Origin: Bacillota bacterium
GTDB lineage: Bacteria; Bacillota; Clostridia; Oscillospirales; Acutalibacteraceae
Assembly: GCA_023418995.1 (NCBI GenBank)
Contig: JAEZYP010000044.1
Coordinates: 62,001 to 126,000, forward strand
Direction: 5' to 3'
DNA: 64,000 nucleotides
A program made the position numbers and the translations under genes. Shown here in pieces: positions 59,618-64,000 of the stretch. The notes beneath the pieces are model-generated. The model was not told the DNA's origin and ran no database searches. It was given only the letters and a program-made list of their open reading frames with translations. The first letter of the stretch is position 1. Every line of letters begins with the position of its first letter.

Positions 59618-60691
59618 TTAATATATAGTAGGTATGTACATTAGTATCATGTAGCAAATCAATAGGCAAAACGCAAGCGGAGTATTGATTCCGCCCTTTT
59701 CCTGAAGTAGTATGCTCACTTCAGTCGGATTTTTTGTCTCCCCTTGAATTTGATGAATTGTATCAATGCAGTGCTGTAAATACCACCTGTTTCCATAAAT
59801 GCCGACGATTATCATGATGGCGAACTGAATAATCGTAATAATCGGAGGAATAAAGAACAGCAGTATCTGCTCCGGCGGCTTCTGGGCAAGCAGCGCAGAG
59901 GCCTGCCAGATTTGGTCATAGGTAATGGAGGCTGAATCAGCGGTTGCACCAACCTGGCTGAACAAGGCCTGTTCCATAGGAAGGGTATAGGTAACGCTGA
60001 CGTAAGTTGAAATCAGGATCAGCAGTCCCATAATAGAAGTAATAATTGAGCCGAGTTTATACTGCTTTCGGTAGAGCATCCAGCCTCCGGAAAAAAGGAA
60101 TCCGCTGAAATTGAACCGGTTTCTCTGAAAGCGTTGAAAATCCATAAATACCGGAAGATAATACTGTGTATTACTTTGAACAAGCTTTGCCACATCACCG
60201 GCCGGTACATTGTCAATCTGCTCGTTTGGGTTAACGCCGCCCATTGGGTCGAAAATATAGGGTACCTGATTTGGGTATCCGTTCGTAGGAACGTTGGGTT
60301 GTTCCGGTTGGTTTGGGTTAGCGGGTGTTCCATTTGAATAGTACCCACCAAATGGAGGGAATGTGCCGTTCGGCGGGTAGCCCTGAGAGTCTTGATGGCT
60401 GGGAGTGAGTAGCTGACCGCAATGCTCACAAAAAATTGCGTTTTCTGAATTTTCGGTTCCGCAGCTTGGGCAGTGCTTAAAAGAAACCGCGGCCTTTCCC
60501 TGTGCCGACTTCGGCTCCGGCGGAGACCAGGCTTCGGGAGTGCCATGCTTTTCTTCAAATACGCATTTTCCTACTTTTGCATAGCATTCGCGATGATATG
60601 GAGCGCCGCATTTCGGACAGACCACAATATCGTCATCAGTGGTAAAAGCCTTTCCGCAAACCGGACAGTTTATACCGGTATAGTCAGTCAT
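59618..60691 (-). CDS. prokaryotic RING-finger and DUF2628 membrane protein
   Basis: 357 aa in four parts. Residues 9-45 form a RING-like zinc site (CPVCGKAFTTDDDIVVCPKC then PYHRECY). Residues about 73-95 form a zinc ribbon (CPSCGTENSENAIFCEHCG). A Pro/Asn/Gly-rich linker runs to about 165. A membrane domain with three to four helices follows (FSGGWMLYRKQYKLG precedes the first), of the DUF2628 type. The RING-like part resembles the prokaryotic RING family 1, whose biochemical role is unproven. Own promoter at 60735-60763; transcript continues into galU. Confidence 0.8.
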   Translation of the reverse strand: MTDYTGINCPVCGKAFTTDDDIVVCPKCGAPYHRECYAKVGKCVFEEKHGTPEAWSPPEPKSAQGKAAVSFKHCPSCGTENSENAIFCEHCGQLLTPSHQDSQGYPPNGTFPPFGGYYSNGTPANPNQPEQPNVPTNGYPNQVPYIFDPMGGVNPNEQIDNVPAGDVAKLVQSNTQYYLPVFMDFQRFQRNRFNFSGFLFSGGWMLYRKQYKLGSIITSIMGLLILISTYVSVTYTLPMEQALFSQVGATADSASITYDQIWQASALLAQKPPEQILLFFIPPIITIIQFAIMIIVGIYGNRWYLQHCIDTIHQIQGETKNPTEVSILLQEKGGINTPLAFCLLICYMILMYIPTIY

Positions 60692-60734
60692 AGCTTATCC
60701 TCCTACAAAAATTATAAACATAGTAGATTAACCT

Positions 60735-60763
60735 ATTGTATCTAATTTTTGATAAAACTTCAA
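60735..60763 (-). promoter_or_regulatory. promoter of the RING/DUF2628-galU operon
   Basis: Read on the minus strand, TTGAAG (60758-60763), 17-bp spacer, TACAAT (60735-60740). Confidence 0.75.
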
Positions 60764-60849
60764 CGTTTAATTAAATAAGTTTTCAGCTAATTCATAAATT
60801 CGGACGAACATTATATTTTTATTCGCAAGGAAGCAAGCGCTATTTTTCC

Positions 60850-60878
60850 TTTACAACTTACATAAAATAAATTATAAT
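60850..60878 (+). promoter_or_regulatory. promoter of prfB
   Basis: TTTACA (60850-60855), 17-bp spacer, TATAAT (60873-60878), about 45 bases before the ATG at 60924. Confidence 0.85.
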
Positions 60879-60923
60879 CAATTGGTTAAGATTAATTATA
60901 TGATGAATTTAAAGGATGATACT

Positions 60924-62048
60924 ATGCTGCAATTTGATGAGTTAAGGCTTTCGCTTGAAGAACTGGAACCGAGCCTCAATGATTTAGCCGAAGCGCTTGG
61001 ATTGGAAAGTATGCGCGAGGAGATCGCGAAATTGGATGAGAAAGCGTCGCAGCCCGGTTTTTGGGATGATATGAGCGTATCTCAGAAGGTACTACAGCGT
61101 TCCAGTATGCTGAAAAATAAGATTGCGGCATATGAGCGCCTCAAAAGCGCGTATGGCGATACGCTTGCTCTGCTTGAGCTTGCGAACGAAGAAAACGACC
61201 TCTCTCTGCTGCCCGAAGCACAGGAGGAATTTGAAAAATTTCAGGCTGAACTGGAAGCGCAGCGGCTTTCTACTCTGCTTACCGGGGATTACGATTCTAA
61301 AAACGCAATTTTAACCTTCCATGCGGGAGCGGGCGGCACAGAGGCACAGGATTGGGCGGAAATGCTGTATCGCATGTATTGCCGGTGGGGGGAGCGCCAC
61401 GGCTTCCAGGTGAAAACTCTGGACTATCTGGATGGGGAAGAAGCGGGGCTGAAAAGCGCCAGCATACTAATTGAAGGAATTAATGCGTATGGCTTCTTAA
61501 AGAGCGAAACAGGCGTACACCGCCTTGTGCGTGTTTCTCCGTTCGACGCTTCGGGAAGGCGGCACACTTCCTTTGCCTCCCTTGAGGTTATGCCGGAAAT
61601 CGACGACGACGTTGACGTGCAGATCAGCCCGGATGATATTAAAATGGATGTATATCGCGCGAGCGGCGCGGGCGGGCAGAAGGTTAATAAAACCTCCTCT
61701 GCGGTTCGCCTAACTCATATTCCAACCGGAATCGTTGTATCCTGCCAGGTGGAGCGCAGTCAGTACCAGAACCGTGATGTGGCAATGAAAATGCTGATCT
61801 CCAAGCTGGTGGAAATCAAGGAGCGCGAAAATTTGGAACGTATTGAGGACATTAAGGGCGAACAGAAGGAAATCGCCTGGGGTTCCCAAATCCGCTCCTA
61901 CGTATTTATGCCGTATACTCTGGTGAAGGACCACCGAACCAGTTTTGAAATGGGCAATATCGACGCGGTGATGGATGGCGACATTGACGGCTTTATTAAT
62001 GCGTATCTAAAAAACCAAAGCCTTGGTGCTTTAAACAAGGAAGACTGA
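60924..62048 (+). CDS. prfB: peptide chain release factor 2, no programmed frameshift
   Basis: 374 aa. RF2 ends translation at UGA and UAA. The stop-reading tripeptide SPF is at about 205-207 (VSPFDASGRRHTSF) and the catalytic GGQ at 250-252 (GAGGQKVNKTSSA). In most bacteria prfB has an in-frame TGA near codon 25 and needs a +1 frameshift. Here the reading frame is continuous from MLQFDELRLSLEELEPSL onward, so that autoregulation is absent. ATG at 60924 follows AAAGGATGA; an ATG at 60903 would add seven residues. Confidence 0.95.
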   Translation: MLQFDELRLSLEELEPSLNDLAEALGLESMREEIAKLDEKASQPGFWDDMSVSQKVLQRSSMLKNKIAAYERLKSAYGDTLALLELANEENDLSLLPEAQEEFEKFQAELEAQRLSTLLTGDYDSKNAILTFHAGAGGTEAQDWAEMLYRMYCRWGERHGFQVKTLDYLDGEEAGLKSASILIEGINAYGFLKSETGVHRLVRVSPFDASGRRHTSFASLEVMPEIDDDVDVQISPDDIKMDVYRASGAGGQKVNKTSSAVRLTHIPTGIVVSCQVERSQYQNRDVAMKMLISKLVEIKERENLERIEDIKGEQKEIAWGSQIRSYVFMPYTLVKDHRTSFEMGNIDAVMDGDIDGFINAYLKNQSLGALNKED

Positions 62049-62295
62049 ATAATAGTTTTGTAAAATCTTATAATAGCCTTAATGGGTTGTATTCTGAAGC
62101 TTACATTTGGTATGTTGTGGGATTACAACTGTTCGGGCAATCCCAAAGGTTCGATTATTCTGGAATTTGTGCGGTTAGGTTTAAATTGATACTAAAATTT
62201 AATATTTTGTAAATAATTTGGAACTTTACTTTTGGGACTCTGTCGTACTAAAATAGGAATGCGTTAATCGCTTCATTCGGAAAGGATGCGCTTCC
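62049..62295. other. intergenic region, one hairpin
   Basis: A/T-rich spacer of 247 bases. TGGGATT (62118-62124) and AATCCCA (62139-62145) can pair, but no T run follows. No gene or clear promoter seen, so the end of the prfB transcript is undefined. Confidence 0.4.
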
Positions 62296-63501
62296 ATGAG
62301 GATACCTATTTACAAAAGAGTCCTGGCTGCTTTATCATTGATGGGATTTGTACTTTTTTCATTGTTTGTTTTTTTTATTCCATCAGGGTCAAATCATATC
62401 CCCAAAGCACCGGAACCCGCACCTAGCAATGTTATTAAGCCGGTGTCATCCGGCAGCCCCACAGTCCCTGAAAAGACTGTAGTTTCGCCCGCGGATAAAA
62501 TTCCGAACATCTTTACGAAGCTTCGAACGAAATACAATCTTGTGAAAATTCCAACCTATGACGGCTCTTATCAGCTGACACATCCTAAAGTTCTTTATTT
62601 TGAAAACGGCTGGAACGGTTATAAATACTGGATGTCTATGACGCCGTACCCCTTTGGACATGATATTTACGAAAATCCCTCCATTGTGGTTTCAAATGAC
62701 GGAAAAACGTGGGCGCCTCCTGAAGGTCTGAAGAATCCTGTTTCCGGAGTTCCTTCGGATGTAGCGCTCGGTGGGCATTATTCCGATTCTCAGATCGTAA
62801 TGCGCGGCAATACCATGGAGCTTTGGTACCGATATAATCCCGCATTAACTGAAAAAACCAAAAAAGAAAAATCAGCTTTCCAGCAGCATTCCAGTAATAG
62901 CGCAAACAGCCAACAAACGCAGAAAAAGATATGGCGCCGCGCAAACAATTCGGTTAACATCTATTACCGCCGCACTTCAACAGATGGAGTACACTGGACA
63001 GATGCGCAAAAGCTTATGCAAGGCAAAAACGGCTACCTGAGTATGTGTGTAAACTACGAAGACAGCAAATATAAAATATGGTATGCGACATATGGAGGAG
63101 ATCTTTTTGCTTCTGAAAGCAAGGACGCACTCCACTGGACTGACCCGGTTCTCTGTACGGTTCCTCTTCCGAAGGGGATGGAATGCTATCATCAAGATAT
63201 CATTCGTTACAAATCGAAATATTACCTGCTCCAAACCGCAGAAAAGGTCTCCAATTACACGTTTCAGCTATATCTTTTGCAATCATCGGACGGAATCCAC
63301 TTTACACAGGTTCAACAAGTGGTTCCTACCAAGGATCAATCGCTATGGAATGATGTTTCCTTTTACAGAAGTACTCTTTTTGTGAAAGACGATCAATTTC
63401 AGCTGTTTGTCTCCCTGATTATTCCTCGATTGAAGTGGTTTGTGACAAAGGTTACGCTGCCAATGCCTGTACCGTTTCCTGCAGGAATTGTTCATAATTA
63501 A
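62296..63501 (+). CDS. secreted beta-propeller-like protein (glycosidase-type fold)
   Basis: 401 aa. An N-terminal membrane/signal helix (about 8-30) and a Pro/Ser-rich linker (to about 70) precede a strand-rich domain. That domain has repeated propeller-like units: ENPSIVVSNDGKTWAPP, YYRRTSTDGVHWTDAQKL, FASESKDALHWTDPVL and LQSSDGIHFTQVQQV. These S-x-DG-x-x-W/F turns resemble Asp-box or GH43-type blades. Catalytic residues are not identifiable, so it may bind rather than cut glycans. ATG at 62296 has AAAGGA nine bases upstream. Confidence 0.7.
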   Translation: MRIPIYKRVLAALSLMGFVLFSLFVFFIPSGSNHIPKAPEPAPSNVIKPVSSGSPTVPEKTVVSPADKIPNIFTKLRTKYNLVKIPTYDGSYQLTHPKVLYFENGWNGYKYWMSMTPYPFGHDIYENPSIVVSNDGKTWAPPEGLKNPVSGVPSDVALGGHYSDSQIVMRGNTMELWYRYNPALTEKTKKEKSAFQQHSSNSANSQQTQKKIWRRANNSVNIYYRRTSTDGVHWTDAQKLMQGKNGYLSMCVNYEDSKYKIWYATYGGDLFASESKDALHWTDPVLCTVPLPKGMECYHQDIIRYKSKYYLLQTAEKVSNYTFQLYLLQSSDGIHFTQVQQVVPTKDQSLWNDVSFYRSTLFVKDDQFQLFVSLIIPRLKWFVTKVTLPMPVPFPAGIVHN

Positions 63502-63538
63502 AAATGGCATTGAGAATAAAGCGATAAGCATAATTAGG

Positions 63539-63590
63539 AAATGCGCCTTGAAACGGCTTTTAAAAAGTCGATCAAGACGCATTTTTTCTT
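63539..63590. repeat. second copy of the dispersed hairpin repeat
   Basis: AAATGCGCCTTGA (63539-63551), then ACGGCTTTTAAA, then a right arm ending GACGCATTTTTT, matches 39216-39263 closely. Like that copy it lies between convergent genes and can act as a terminator. The outer IS6-like ends of the first copy are missing here. Confidence 0.65.
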
Positions 63591-63653
63591 TGTGATTTCA
63601 AATTGAGGACTCAGTCAATCGCTTTCTGCCTGGTCTGCGGAAATTTGATTGAC

Positions 63654-64000
63654 TCAATTCTTTTTGTTCATCCGTTTCTGCTGGCGGATATCTTTTCCCA
63701 CAAACGGGATGCGCCGGTAGCTCCCGATAATTCGGGATGCAAACCGTTCCGTATAATAATCTAATAATTCACTTGTAGATAGATTGGTGCTGATAATCGT
63801 CGGCTTTTGTGCCATCAGACGAGTGTTCACAATATTGTAAATTTCCGCGCAGGAAAACGCGTTCTTAAACTCAGTTCCCAAGTCATCGAGAATCAGCAGG
63901 TCACATTCGGTAAGCAGCAGTCCGGTGTTGCCCTCATCGCGCCCAAAATGCTCCCGTTCCAGCTTGGTGATAATGTTGTTGACCGAGCAGTAAACAACCC
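63654..64000 (-). CDS. DnaC/DnaI-type helicase loader ATPase, C-terminal part
   Basis: The last 114 codons are in the window; the gene continues beyond the right edge. AAA+ features visible: Walker B LLILDDLGTEF, sensor 1 PTIISTNLS, and the arginine-finger box ERFASRIIGSYRRIPFVGKD followed by the usual RQQKR end. The group loads the replicative helicase (DnaC/DnaI role), but IstB-like transposition helpers share the fold. DDLGTEF and the RIIGSY box favour the replication protein. Confidence 0.85.
   Translation of the reverse strand, partial: VVYCSVNNIITKLEREHFGRDEGNTGLLLTECDLLILDDLGTEFKNAFSCAEIYNIVNTRLMAQKPTIISTNLSTSELLDYYTERFASRIIGSYRRIPFVGKDIRQQKRMNKKN

Noticed and set aside
62118..62145. 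Hairpin after prfB as a terminator or RNA gene
   Set aside because: The 7-bp stem has a 14-nt loop and no T run; no conserved RNA was recognised.

Overview
The window reads as a chromosome segment of a spore-forming, low-to-mid GC Firmicute of class Clostridia, most likely near the Oscillospirales/Ruminococcaceae group. The reasons are spoIIR, spoIVB and spo0A; the gene orders addB-addA, infC-rpmI-rplT, rnc-smc-ftsY, yhbY-nadD-yqeK-rsfS and rpsF-ssb-rpsR; and Firmicute promoters (TTGACA, 17 bp, TATAAT) with strong AGGAGG ribosome sites. No prophage, CRISPR array, tRNA or rRNA is visible. The content is mostly core genome with a few accessory islands.

Layout. 1-4.2 kb: end of a PHP-type phosphatase, an Lrp regulator with an aminotransferase, ispE, a convergent VanZ-like gene, and spoIIR. 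4.3-11.2 kb: the AddAB recombination helicase-nuclease. 11.2-12.6 kb: the infC-rpmI-rplT operon behind a leader with an intrinsic terminator; infC starts on AUU. 12.6-26.4 kb: a long, nearly gapless plus-strand run with rRNA methyltransferase, dprA, topA, trmFO, plsX, rnc, a radical SAM gene, smc, ftsY, rdgB and yhbY. 26.4-30.5 kb: nadD, yqeK, rsfS, leuS.

30.6-45.5 kb is the accessory-rich part: a secreted-protein gene broken by one stop codon, DUF1294 and zinc-ribbon genes, a GHL10-type hydrolase, mtaB, an HPr-like protein lacking the active histidine, an ABC-F ATPase, a helical-bundle protein, a TIM-barrel isomerase, nrdR, a 157-bp inverted-repeat element with IS6-like ends, a DUF421/DUF4363 pair whose second gene seems to start on CUG, three glycosyltransferases and a membrane protein of unknown function.

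45.6-56.2 kb: murE-murF, an NlpC/P60 wall hydrolase behind two tandem WalR-type boxes, a potABCD polyamine transporter operon with a foldable 5' leader that can mask its ribosome site, then spoIVB-spo0A. This Spo0A keeps Asp56 but has lost the invariant receiver lysine and part of the acidic pocket. Downstream of it, on the minus strand, lies a 37-codon gene with its own ribosome site and terminator.

56.6-64 kb: an amidohydrolase, rpsR-ssb-rpsF (with promoter and a probable S6:S18 leader), galU behind a prokaryotic-RING/DUF2628 membrane protein, prfB without a programmed frameshift, a secreted beta-propeller-like protein, a second copy of the hairpin repeat, and the 3' part of a DnaC/DnaI-type helicase loader.

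The most unusual items are regulatory: the pot leader, the WalR boxes, the AUU and CUG starts, the divergent Spo0A receiver and the small gene beside it. All calls come from reading the sequence. No database search was run.
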